A stretch of DNA of 64,000 bases from Cyclobacteriaceae bacterium (GTDB taxonomy: Bacteria; Bacteroidota; Bacteroidia; Cytophagales; Cyclobacteriaceae). The stretch covers positions 62,001 through 126,000 of the forward strand of contig JAHCHY010000010.1 of NCBI GenBank assembly GCA_026129485.1, read 5' to 3'. The translations under genes were made by a program, and so were the position numbers. The number at the start of each line of letters is the position of its first letter. The first letter of the stretch is position 1. Below, piece by piece: positions 25,602 through 33,723 of the stretch. The notes under the pieces were generated by a model, which had not been told where the DNA came from, searched no databases, and was given only the letters and a program-made list of their open reading frames with translations.

Positions 25602-26381
25602 TCAGTACTGTCCTTCGCTTAGTTCCCAGCCGCCATCAATCGTTAATACCTGCCCGGTGGTAAAGCGCGATTGATCGGACATAAAATAAACTGCTGCACC
25701 GTCTAAGTCATCGGGTTTGCCCATGCGGCCGCCATCTAACGGTTGTTTGGTTTTGATGAACGCCTGGATAACTTCATCGTTCGTAGCGCGTTGCGACATT
25801 GGAGTTTCGATCAGCGAAGGCGCCAGCACATTAACGCGGATATTATCTTTTGCATAATAAGCCGCGATTGATTTGCTGAACCCGATCGCAGCCGACTTGG
25901 CTGCGGCATAGGCGTGTGTTACAAAATACCGGGGCGAAGGCGAATGCCCGAGCACCGAACCTACATTGAGTATGGTTCCGGTGGTCTTTCTTTTGAGAAA
26001 AGCTTGCACGGCCGCCTGGTTAGAGAGCATAAGCGAAGTGAGGTTCAGCTCTAATGTTTTGTTCCAGCCTTCCAATGATAATTCATGCAGGGGGCCATCG
26101 CCAAACCTGCGGCCGCTGCCACCGGCTACATGATACAGGCCATCGAAGCCTTTGAATTTATCTATACAAACAGTAATGGCTTGCAGCGCAGTGTCCGGCC
26201 GGGTTGCATCACCGGCAAGGGCTACGGCTTGTGCGCCTAATGCTTTACCGGCTTCACTCACGCTGTCATCGTTACGCCCTACTACCACCACGTTTGCGCC
26301 TTCGCGCACAAAGGCTTTTGCGGCAGAAAGTCCAATGCCGGTAGTACCCCCGATGATGACGATGTTTTTGTTTTTAAGCAT
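25602..26381 (-). CDS. short-chain dehydrogenase/reductase
   Basis: 259 residues. Rossmann motif GGTTGIG (near 11-17), VAGG in place of NNAG (near 90), catalytic Ser in NVGSVLGH (near 142), YAAAK (near 160) and the C-terminal TGQVLTIDGGW. Classical SDR of about 250 residues with NAD(P)-dependent oxidoreductase activity. First gene of the SDR-ROK-SIS-MetE-like operon (1 bp before the ROK gene), so the substrate is probably a sugar or polyol. Confidence 0.88.
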   Translation of the reverse strand: MLKNKNIVIIGGTTGIGLSAAKAFVREGANVVVVGRNDDSVSEAGKALGAQAVALAGDATRPDTALQAITVCIDKFKGFDGLYHVAGGSGRRFGDGPLHELSLEGWNKTLELNLTSLMLSNQAAVQAFLKRKTTGTILNVGSVLGHSPSPRYFVTHAYAAAKSAAIGFSKSIAAYYAKDNIRVNVLAPSLIETPMSQRATNDEVIQAFIKTKQPLDGGRMGKPDDLDGAAVYFMSDQSRFTTGQVLTIDGGWELSEGQY

Positions 26382-26398
26382 GTTGCTTTAATTCCTAT

Positions 26399-26463
26399 GT
26401 CAGCCTGAGCTTGTCGAAGGCTATTTCAGTACAGAAAACCGGTTTCGACAAGCTCAACCTGAC
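26399..26463. repeat. GTCAGCCTGAGCTTGTCGAA inverted repeat
   Basis: Two 20-base arms (26399-26418 and 26444-26463) pair at 18 positions. This wording is a widespread dispersed palindrome. It separates the sugar operon from the upstream cytochrome operon and may terminate the latter. Confidence 0.7.
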
Positions 26464-26536
26464 ACCTTCATCTTTTGAGTTTTTCCTTTTCAGTTAATGA
26501 ATGCTTCATTGTCGAAAGATAATGAACTTGCCATGT

Positions 26537-27883
26537 TTATTTTACTAATGTGGTGTCTGTCTTCAATATAGGCACCACATAATTCCCGATTTCGATTTTT
26601 GTATTTGGGAACACGTGCTGCAAAGACGTTAAATCTTTAACAGAAACAGCAGTACCGTAAATAAACAGCGACTGTAAATTTTTTAACCCGTTAAGCGATC
26701 TTAATCCGTTTGCCGAAATTTTTGTCTGGTTCAGGTTCAGGTATTGAAGCTGATGGAGTGAATTCAGATGCGATAGCCCTGCATTGGTAACTGAAGTACG
26801 TTCGAGATTGAGTCGCGTAAGCTGAACAAGCTGCGAAAGCTTGTCCAAGTGCGAATCGTTCAGCGGCAGGTCTCCGGCTTTCAGCCAGACTACTTGTTGC
26901 TTTAGCTGTACTAATAAATCCACAGCCGAATCAAGTACGGTTATATTCACCAAATTCACCGAAAGGTAATTGCTTGCATTGGCCACCGGCAATACTACAG
27001 CGCCCAAGCGTTTCAGGTCATTTATTACTTTGGGATTCGCTGCACCGGGGTTACCTTCCGGTACTTCGGCTATGTATTGTGTTTTATTACCCGATAAAAT
27101 TTTCTGTATCGCGGCAAGCTGGTTGCTTTCCAAAATACTTTTTTCAAAATCCGCACCGGATGCAATCCATAGCTTTAAAATTTCAGCTTCTGCCTGTGTG
27201 AGCTGGGCTTTTTCTTTAGGCGGCATGTGGTCTTCATCTTCCAATGGCAGCAGCACACGGTGAATCAATTCACTTTCATCTGTCCTGCCCGCAATCAATA
27301 CCAAGCCACCCTTGCCGCCTTTTAAAATGTATTCAGGCGCATCTAACCGGAGTTTGCCTTTTTGTTTGCCGGAACCGTGGCATGAATAGCATTTGTTTTC
27401 CAGGATGGGCTTAACGAGGTCGTTATAAAAGTGCGCCTGCTGTAAATCGATTTGTGCAAGATCAGCTTCCGCTTGGCTTGCGGAAACGAATAAAAAATTT
27501 TCGCCATGTGTAAGCGTTCCGCCCAAGTGGCCGGTTGCTATAATCAATATCAGCATCAGCACCGATAAAAATTTGTAAATGGCTTTCAGTTGCTTTTGCC
27601 CGCGTGCCCAGGCATATACTCCTGTAATCAGCGTAAGCGAAATGCCGGCAAACTGGTGCAGCTTTACTGCCTGCGATTCGTAATCGCCATTTTGTTTAAG
27701 TAAGAAACCGGTAATGCCTGAGAGTAATGCCGACAAAAAGCCAAGCCACAAAATAAACCGGATCGACCGCCTGAGTGATTTGTAAGGTTTGCGTGCTGGC
27801 AGCCATTCAAACAACACAACCAGCAGCAGGATGCCGATAGGCAAATGAACCAGCAACGGATGTAAGCGACCGATAAACTCCAT
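26537..27883 (-). CDS. membrane cytochrome c protein with leucine-rich repeats
   Basis: 448 residues. Four membrane helices form a DUF2231-like N-terminal domain (LLVHLPIGILLLVVLFEWL, residues 9-130), then a planctomycete-type cytochrome c with one haem site CYSCH (165-169) and distal MPPKEKAQLTQAE. Leucine-rich repeats from about 315 to 430 follow (HLNSLHQLQYLNLNQTKI). Such proteins travel with DUF1501 and PSD1 genes, as here. The ATG overlaps the TIM-barrel gene stop by one base, so they are in one operon. An electron-carrying or surface-recognition role is inferred. Confidence 0.85.
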   Translation of the reverse strand: MEFIGRLHPLLVHLPIGILLLVVLFEWLPARKPYKSLRRSIRFILWLGFLSALLSGITGFLLKQNGDYESQAVKLHQFAGISLTLITGVYAWARGQKQLKAIYKFLSVLMLILIIATGHLGGTLTHGENFLFVSASQAEADLAQIDLQQAHFYNDLVKPILENKCYSCHGSGKQKGKLRLDAPEYILKGGKGGLVLIAGRTDESELIHRVLLPLEDEDHMPPKEKAQLTQAEAEILKLWIASGADFEKSILESNQLAAIQKILSGNKTQYIAEVPEGNPGAANPKVINDLKRLGAVVLPVANASNYLSVNLVNITVLDSAVDLLVQLKQQVVWLKAGDLPLNDSHLDKLSQLVQLTRLNLERTSVTNAGLSHLNSLHQLQYLNLNQTKISANGLRSLNGLKNLQSLFIYGTAVSVKDLTSLQHVFPNTKIEIGNYVVPILKTDTTLVK

Positions 27884-28800
27884 TATGAATAACGCTTGCG
27901 AAGAATTTCCATCATGTACACATTAATATCCCATTGGCTGGCCAACGGCTGACGTGTATAGGGCAACGTGGGCATATAATCGGGCGGGCCGAATTCGGTC
28001 AGGAATGTCATCCGGCTTCCGGATTGTTTCTTTGCTGCTACAACGTTATCCCACCATGCAAAATGTGCGTTAACGGCAGCATCCCATTCGGGTGCACGCG
28101 GATCGTTTACCTGCGGGCCTTCCGGGTGGCCGATACGCGCATGAATATGATCGGTGCGGCTTAGAGCAAGGTTCACAGCTTCTTCCTGATCGTTCAGATA
28201 AGATTCGTGTACCGTACACCAGTGCGAAATGTCGAGGGTTAAACGCAAGCCGGGAATCTTCCTCATCAATTCATCGGTAACCGGGGCAGCGTATAACGCA
28301 CGGCCGCGATGAGTTTCGTGGTAAATGGGTACTTCACCTTGCCGCGATGCTTCGATTGTATAGGCAATCAGCTTTTCTTTTTGTTCGGGTGTGAAATAAT
28401 CTTTTCCCGAATGACAGTTGATATAAGCCGGTTGTGTGCTTACAGCTTCCGTAACTGATTTCCTGAATTCAGCTTCATGCTTTGTAAAATCGCTTTGCCC
28501 GCTGCCGCAGAGAAAGCCAACTTTCAGGTTGAATTTTTTCAAAGCGTTGAACAATGCAGTTCTTTCCGGGGTATTGCCGGGCCACCATACTTCACATCCA
28601 TCGTAACCGGCTGCCTTTATTTTTGAACAGAACTCATCCCACGATCCGCCAAAGCCCCAGTTGGTAGCGAATACCAGCAACGAGTATCCTGCCTTTGTTT
28701 GCTGCGTAAGCGGTCGGGCAAAGCTGTTTAATGTGTTTAACATCAATCCGGTTCCTGCCATTGCCGATGTTGTAATGAATTGTCTTCGGTTTAAGGTCAT
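27883..28800 (-). CDS. Tat-exported TIM-barrel sugar isomerase/epimerase-like protein
   Basis: 305 residues. It begins with a Tat-like signal (NRRQFITTSAMAGTGLML). The AP-endonuclease-2 type TIM barrel has GYDGCEVWWPG, YINCHSGKDYFTPEQ, YHETHRGRALY, TLDISHW (near 185) and HARIGHPEG, with metal-ligand Glu, Asp and His residues in the family places. It resembles exported xylose-isomerase-like proteins in sugar-oxidation clusters. It overlaps the DUF1501 gene and the LRR-cytochrome gene by one base each, indicating tight coupling. Confidence 0.87.
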   Translation of the reverse strand: MTLNRRQFITTSAMAGTGLMLNTLNSFARPLTQQTKAGYSLLVFATNWGFGGSWDEFCSKIKAAGYDGCEVWWPGNTPERTALFNALKKFNLKVGFLCGSGQSDFTKHEAEFRKSVTEAVSTQPAYINCHSGKDYFTPEQKEKLIAYTIEASRQGEVPIYHETHRGRALYAAPVTDELMRKIPGLRLTLDISHWCTVHESYLNDQEEAVNLALSRTDHIHARIGHPEGPQVNDPRAPEWDAAVNAHFAWWDNVVAAKKQSGSRMTFLTEFGPPDYMPTLPYTRQPLASQWDINVYMMEILRKRYS

Positions 28801-30290
28801 CAGGCTAAGATTTCGTGAATTACTTTTCCGTGCACATCCGTTAAGCGAAATGGTCTTCCCTGAAATTCGTACGTTAATTTTTCATGATCGAAGCCAAGCT
28901 GATTGAGAATAGTAGCCTGCAAATCGAATGGCGTGGTCTTTCCGTTGATAGCCGAGTAGCCGATCTCATCGGTTTCACCATAGGTAAATCCTTTTTTAAT
29001 TCCGCCACCGGCCATCCAGATGGTGAATGCTTCGGTGTGATGATCGCGGCCTTTAAAAGGATTCTGTTTACCCTCGCGGTTTTCGGCCATCGGGGTGCGG
29101 CCAAACTCACCGCCCCAAACCACCAATGTTTCGTCCAGCAAGCCGCGCTGCTTTAAATCCAACACCAGTGCCGTCATGGCTTTGTCAACCGTGCGGCATT
29201 TATTAACAAACCCGACATCAATCGCAAGATTGGAATCGGTGCCATGACTATCCCAGCCCCAATCAAAAATCTGCACAAAGCGAACGCCTTTCTCCACCAG
29301 CTTACGCGCCAGCAGAATGTTGTTGGCCAAGCTTACTTCGCCCGGTTTGGTGCCATACATATCGTGAATGTATTGTGGCTCGTCATTGATGTTCATTACT
29401 TCTGGCGCGGAGATTTGCATGCGATAGGCCATCTCGTATTGTGCAATACGCGAAAGAATTTCCGGGTCGCCTTTTTCTTCGTAATGAATTTTGTTTACCT
29501 CGTTAATGGCATCGATAGATGCTTTGCGCAGATCGCGGGTTACATGCTCAGGATCTTTGATAAACAGCACGGGGTCGCCTTCGCTGCGGCATTGCACACC
29601 CTGGTAAACCGAAGGCAAAAAACCACTGCCCCACACGCTCTTGCCTGCATCGGGATTGGTGCCGCCAGAAGTAAGCACCACAAAGCCGGGCAGGTTCTGG
29701 TTCTCGCTGCCCAATCCGTATGTTACCCACGAGCCCATGCTCGGTCTGCCCAATCGTGCGCCACCGGTGTGCATGAGCAACTGGGCGGGGCCGTGATTGA
29801 ACTGATCGGTTTGCATGGCTTTGAGAAAAGTAACCTCATCTACAATGGATGAAAAGTGCGGCAGGTTTTCCGATACCCATGCCCCGCTTTGCCCGTATTG
29901 CCTGAAGCTGGCCTGCGGCCCCAACATTTTCGGCACACCCCGTATGAAGGCAAATTTTTTTCCTTCTAACAACGACTGCGGACAATCCTGCCCATCGAGC
30001 TTGTGTAATGCGGGCTTATAATCGAACAGCTCAAGCTGCGAGGGCGCACCGGCCATGTGCAGGTAGATAACCGATCGGGCTTTGGGAATAAACTGCGGAG
30101 CTTTTGGAGCTAACGGGTTGGATGAAAGCAGTGCCGCGTATTTGTCTTTCTTTTCAAACGGGTTACAGCTTCCGAACACCGAAGCTAATGCAAGCCCGCC
30201 CATGCCTGCAATACATTCACGTAAGAAATGCCGCCTCGTGGTTTCTTCGAGTTGTTTGCGATGGAGTTCGTGTATTATTTTCTTGTTCAT
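28800..30290 (-). CDS. Tat-exported DUF1501 protein
   Basis: 496 residues from the ATG at 30290. An upstream frame extends 18 codons but is only the translation of the palindromic repeat at 30294-30336. Tat-like signal TTRRHFLREC...GGLALASVFGSC. The sulfatase/alkaline-phosphatase-like DUF1501 body has VIYLHMAGAPSQLELFDYKP, FNHGPAQLLMHTGG, GWDSHGTDSN, VVWGGEFGRTPMAENREG and GRDHHTEAFTIWMAGGG. DUF1501 and PSD1 proteins form a conserved pair in Planctomycetes, Verrucomicrobia and Bacteroidota; the reaction is not established. Confidence 0.88.
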   Translation of the reverse strand: MNKKIIHELHRKQLEETTRRHFLRECIAGMGGLALASVFGSCNPFEKKDKYAALLSSNPLAPKAPQFIPKARSVIYLHMAGAPSQLELFDYKPALHKLDGQDCPQSLLEGKKFAFIRGVPKMLGPQASFRQYGQSGAWVSENLPHFSSIVDEVTFLKAMQTDQFNHGPAQLLMHTGGARLGRPSMGSWVTYGLGSENQNLPGFVVLTSGGTNPDAGKSVWGSGFLPSVYQGVQCRSEGDPVLFIKDPEHVTRDLRKASIDAINEVNKIHYEEKGDPEILSRIAQYEMAYRMQISAPEVMNINDEPQYIHDMYGTKPGEVSLANNILLARKLVEKGVRFVQIFDWGWDSHGTDSNLAIDVGFVNKCRTVDKAMTALVLDLKQRGLLDETLVVWGGEFGRTPMAENREGKQNPFKGRDHHTEAFTIWMAGGGIKKGFTYGETDEIGYSAINGKTTPFDLQATILNQLGFDHEKLTYEFQGRPFRLTDVHGKVIHEILA

Positions 30291-30293
30291 AGA

Positions 30294-30336
30294 CCTCACC
30301 CTAAATCCCTCTCCACAGGAGAGGGACTTTAGTACA
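30294..30336. repeat. CTCACCC/CCCTCTCC palindromic repeat
   Basis: TCCCTCTCC (30306-30314) and its complement (30318-30326) with a 3-nt loop, preceded by CTCACCC. Same family as at 4.77 and 18.8 kb; it lies between the PSD1 and DUF1501 genes. Confidence 0.75.
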
Positions 30337-30409
30337 GTGTACATTATTACTTACGGTTAACTAAATAATTTTTAAAAATCACTTCGTGTTTCTTCGTGCG
30401 ATTTAAAAC

Positions 30410-33094
30410 TCAATTCTTCGTTACCACTTCATCCAGGTTTAAGATAGCTGCAGCAACCAGGCTCAATGCTTTCAGTTGTGGTTGTTCTTCCTTCCGGTTA
30501 CGAACCATCACCATATTTCCACCTTTGTATTCTTTCATTCCTTGCTGATACAGTTTTTCAAGAGCAGCTAATTTCCTTTCGTTGATTTTCTGGCCAGTAG
30601 CAGTTTCATATCCAAATGCAACCTGCTCGCGCACGGATGTCTGTGTCTGCATTTTCAACGCAAGGTGATGCGCAGCTTCCACATACACCGAATCGTTAAG
30701 CGTAACCAACGCCTGCAACGGGGTGTTGGTGCGAATACGCCTTGCGGTACACACCTCGCGCGAAGCGCCATCGAACGTAAGCATGGACGGATAAGGCGCT
30801 GTGCGTTTTAAATACGTATAGAGCGACCTGCGGTGCTGATCTTCTCCTTCGCTCTTTTTCCAGTCCTGCCCGTTCCAGGGCGACTTCCAGATTCCGGCCG
30901 GCTGATACGGCATTACGCTGGGGCCATACATCTTCGTGCTTAACAATCCGCTTACTGCTAAAGCCTGGTCGCGCAGTTGTTCCGCAGAAAGTCTTACACG
31001 CGGAGCGCGCGCATAAAATTTGTTGAGCGGGTCTTTCTCCAGCAGGTCTTCGCTTACATCCGAGCTTTGCTGATACGTGGCCGACAGCACAATTTCACGT
31101 ACCAGCTTTTTTAAGCTCCAGTCATATTCATGCACCAGCTTCCACGATAAGTGGTCGAGCAATTGTGGATGGGTAGGCGGTATGCCTTGTGTGCCGAGGT
31201 CTTCCACCGTTTCGGCAAGCCCAATACCAAAGATCTGCTCCCACATGCGGTTAACAATCGTGCGGGCTGTTAGCGGATGCGCAGGGTCTGTCATCCATTG
31301 TGCCATACCCAACCGGTTTAAGGGGGCATCGTTTGCGAGTGTAACAAGTGTGTGTGGCACTCCGGGTTCTACTGCATCACCTTTCACTAACCAGTTGCCC
31401 CGCTCGAAGATATGGGTAGGCCGTTTCATTTTTTCGGGATTATCGAACATGATGGGAGTAGTAGGCGGCTCCTTGCGTACCAGTTCCCAGAATGTTTTGC
31501 TGATTTGCGGATGAGATTCATCCCAGCTATCGGTGAAATAAAACCAGTCGAAGATCATCCCGCTATCATCGGGGTTTTTCAGGTTAGGATTTGTGTAGGT
31601 GAAATATAAATCATGAGCACCGGCCACCGGTGTGAATGTAAAATCCACAATCTGCCATTGATTTTTGGTGTCTTTAACCGAAATGGTTTTGAGCACCGGC
31701 CCGTCCGGACGGTCAAGATGTATTTTCCACACGCCATCATTCACCCAACTGGAATAACGATAGATGAGCCGGTTGCTGCCGGTAAGGGTTACGTTGGGCA
31801 GCCTGCATTGTGCATGATTGCGGAAGATGAGCCACTTGGTGTCGGTAAGTTCGCTGTTAATAAACTCATCGGCCTGGATGGAGTTGATGCTGGGCTGCCA
31901 GGTTTTGGCAAAGCGATATACTTCTTTTGCTTTTTCTGTTGAGATATTCCGGTTTATCCAGTTGGTAAGCGTGGTTAGCTTTTCAGCATCTTCTTTTTCA
32001 AAGTGGCGGAGCAACGGGTACTCGGCTTCGGTATCTTCATCGCGCGTGTTATTGAAAAAGGCCATGAACCGGTAATACTCTTCGTGGCGAAAAGGATCAT
32101 ACGGATGACTATGGCATTGTACACAGGCGAACGTGGTTCCCATCAGGGCTTCCCACGTGGTGTTTACACGATCCAATACGGCAGCCGTACGGAACTCTTC
32201 ATTGTCGGTGCCGCCTTCATCGTTGGTCATGGTGTTGCGATGAAAGGCTGTGGCGATGTATTGCTCATCGGTTGGATTTTCCAGTAAATCGCCAGCAAGC
32301 TGTTCGGTAACAAACCGGTTGTAAGGCATATCGGCATTAAAAGCATTGATTACCCAATCGCGGTAACGCCAGATGACGCGGCTGTCATCGCGCTCATAGC
32401 CTTTGGTATCGGCATAGCGGGCAAGGTCTAACCACATGCTGGCCCAGCGTTCGCCAAAATGGTTAGAGGCCAGCAGGTCATCCACTAATTTTTTATACGC
32501 TTCATTACTTTGGTCTTGCATGTAGCGGTTTGCTATCGGTTCCGGTGCCGGCATACCGATAAGGTCCAAGCTAACCCTGCGCAGCAAGGTTGCCTTATCT
32601 GCCTGTGGCGATGGTTTTAGATTTTGCACTTTAAGCTGATCGAGGATAAACGCATCTATATCGTTCTGCGTCCAGTCGTTTTTGGAGGGAACGGTTTGTT
32701 CTTTTACGGCAACATAAGCCCAATGATCGCCCCAGGCTGCGCCTTCTTCAATCCATTGTGTAAGAATATCAATTTCTTCTTTTGTGAGCGGCTCTTTCTT
32801 GTAAGGCATGCGCTCTTGCGGATCGGTTGCCGTAATGCGCTTCACCAGTTCGCTGTGCGCGGCATCACCCGGAATGATGGCATACTTGCCCGATTCGGCT
32901 TTGGCCAATGCTTCCTGCCGGAAAAGCAGGCTGAAATCGGCTTCGCGCTTTACGCCTCCATGGCACGAAATGCACTTTTTATTGAGAATAGGCTTTACCT
33001 GTGTGTTGTAGTCAATCTTTGAGTCGGGCAGGAAATACCACGCTGCGGCTATTGAAACAGCCAATATTAAAACCGGGTAAAGTATTTTTCTCAT
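30410..33094 (-). CDS. PSD1 and cytochrome c domain protein (DUF1549/DUF1553)
   Basis: 894 residues. Membrane anchor (LYPVLILAVSIAAAWYFL), a planctomycete-type cytochrome c with haem motif CISCH (41-45) and MPYKKEPLTKEE, then DUF1549 (from DWTQNDIDAFILDQL, including NHFGERWASMWLDLARYADT), a middle beta-sandwich (DGVWKIHLDRPDG) and DUF1553 (MAQWMTDPAHPLTARTIVNR to the end). First gene of the minus-strand operon PSD1-DUF1501-TIM barrel-LRR cytochrome, presumably periplasmic and linked to carbohydrate processing. Its first ~29 codons and upstream region are duplicated at 41.6-41.8 kb. Confidence 0.9.
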   Translation of the reverse strand: MRKILYPVLILAVSIAAAWYFLPDSKIDYNTQVKPILNKKCISCHGGVKREADFSLLFRQEALAKAESGKYAIIPGDAAHSELVKRITATDPQERMPYKKEPLTKEEIDILTQWIEEGAAWGDHWAYVAVKEQTVPSKNDWTQNDIDAFILDQLKVQNLKPSPQADKATLLRRVSLDLIGMPAPEPIANRYMQDQSNEAYKKLVDDLLASNHFGERWASMWLDLARYADTKGYERDDSRVIWRYRDWVINAFNADMPYNRFVTEQLAGDLLENPTDEQYIATAFHRNTMTNDEGGTDNEEFRTAAVLDRVNTTWEALMGTTFACVQCHSHPYDPFRHEEYYRFMAFFNNTRDEDTEAEYPLLRHFEKEDAEKLTTLTNWINRNISTEKAKEVYRFAKTWQPSINSIQADEFINSELTDTKWLIFRNHAQCRLPNVTLTGSNRLIYRYSSWVNDGVWKIHLDRPDGPVLKTISVKDTKNQWQIVDFTFTPVAGAHDLYFTYTNPNLKNPDDSGMIFDWFYFTDSWDESHPQISKTFWELVRKEPPTTPIMFDNPEKMKRPTHIFERGNWLVKGDAVEPGVPHTLVTLANDAPLNRLGMAQWMTDPAHPLTARTIVNRMWEQIFGIGLAETVEDLGTQGIPPTHPQLLDHLSWKLVHEYDWSLKKLVREIVLSATYQQSSDVSEDLLEKDPLNKFYARAPRVRLSAEQLRDQALAVSGLLSTKMYGPSVMPYQPAGIWKSPWNGQDWKKSEGEDQHRRSLYTYLKRTAPYPSMLTFDGASREVCTARRIRTNTPLQALVTLNDSVYVEAAHHLALKMQTQTSVREQVAFGYETATGQKINERKLAALEKLYQQGMKEYKGGNMVMVRNRKEEQPQLKALSLVAAAILNLDEVVTKN

Positions 33095-33191
33095 GCCGTT
33101 GTGTGTGAAGCAGAAGCCGGAAACCCAACAAAGTTTATTGAGGAAAGTTACAGGATTTGAGCTTAAAACCGGATACCGGAAGTGGAAAAGC
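33005..33191. repeat. flanking direct duplication, copy 1
   Basis: 187 bp covering the first ~29 codons of the PSD1 gene and 97 bp upstream. It matches 41614-41796 with about ten differences including small gaps, in the same orientation, on the other side of the accessory island. Confidence 0.92.
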
Positions 33192-33362
33192 CGCTTCCCG
33201 CCAACAGACCATTCTATAACCCTGTCATCCTAAAGCCTGAAAGGCTGACAGGATTATAAAAAGGAAAGTACAATGCAGCTAAACCCCGAAGGGGTGATAC
33301 AATTTGCCCGGGAAAAGGTTTAGCCCAAAACGAAGATGCGGTGCTGGCTTGAAAATGCTTGC
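33192..33362. repeat. repeat-filled left edge of the island
   Basis: Holds CCTGTCA/TGACAGG with an inner AGCCT/AGGCT pair (33221-33252), an ACCCC/GGGGT hairpin near 33283-33295, and CTAAACC/GGTTTAG arms (near 33279 and 33318). These are dispersed palindromes of known Bacteroidota style; no gene is seen. Together with attC-like site B and hairpin H1, nothing coding is found from 33095 to 33723. Confidence 0.6.
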
Positions 33363-33527
33363 CGCTAACGTCTGGGTTTGTGCTGTTGCGGATTTAGGAG
33401 GCCTTGTTAAATGCGAAGCATGACAAGGACGACCTGCTGCAAACTGTCCCACGTGACCAAACGTAATTTGAAAACCAAACTACAACTTTACTCTGTGCTC
33501 CGCAATAGCACAAACCTTTTGTTGTGC
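33363..33527 (-). repeat. attC-like site B
   Basis: Minus strand, in order: GCACAAC (33521-33527, fits RYYYAAC closely), AAAAG, an 18-base arm (33499-33516), a long middle with TGTCCCACGTG on the plus strand (33445-33455), the matching arm (33375-33392, 17 of 18 pairs), CAGAC and G|TTAGCG (GTTRRRY-like). About 165 bp. The 5' arm extends to complement the start of cassette B near 36666-36684. Confidence 0.7.
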
Positions 33528-33552
33528 ACAGTGCCGCAGTCGACCGTTACGA

Positions 33553-33617
33553 AGCAGCACCAATGCCAAAGCTTTGGATGTGGGCTGATGTCGTGCGGCT
33601 TTGGCATTGGTGCTGCT
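33553..33617. repeat. loop-conserved hairpin H1
   Basis: Perfect 19-bp stem (AGCAGCACCAATGCCAAAG with its complement at 33599-33617) and a 27-nt loop (33572-33598) that opens CTTTGGATGTGGGCTGA and closes GTGCGG. The loop matches those of H2-H4, whose stems differ. It lies between the protease stop codon and attC-like site B. Confidence 0.85.
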
Positions 33618-33723
33618 GGGTTGAAGCATTTATTCTCAGTTCTTTTGATTGGAGTCAGAGGTTAAGGCTTTGGTCTGGTGTGTCGGTAGTGCGGCCTTTA
33701 CATTGATGTGGCTTTATGTTCTC

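Noticed and set aside
30291-30344. Longer N-terminus of the DUF1501 protein
   Set aside because: The extra 18 codons are the translation of the CCCTCTCC repeat; the Tat-like signal begins properly after the inner ATG.
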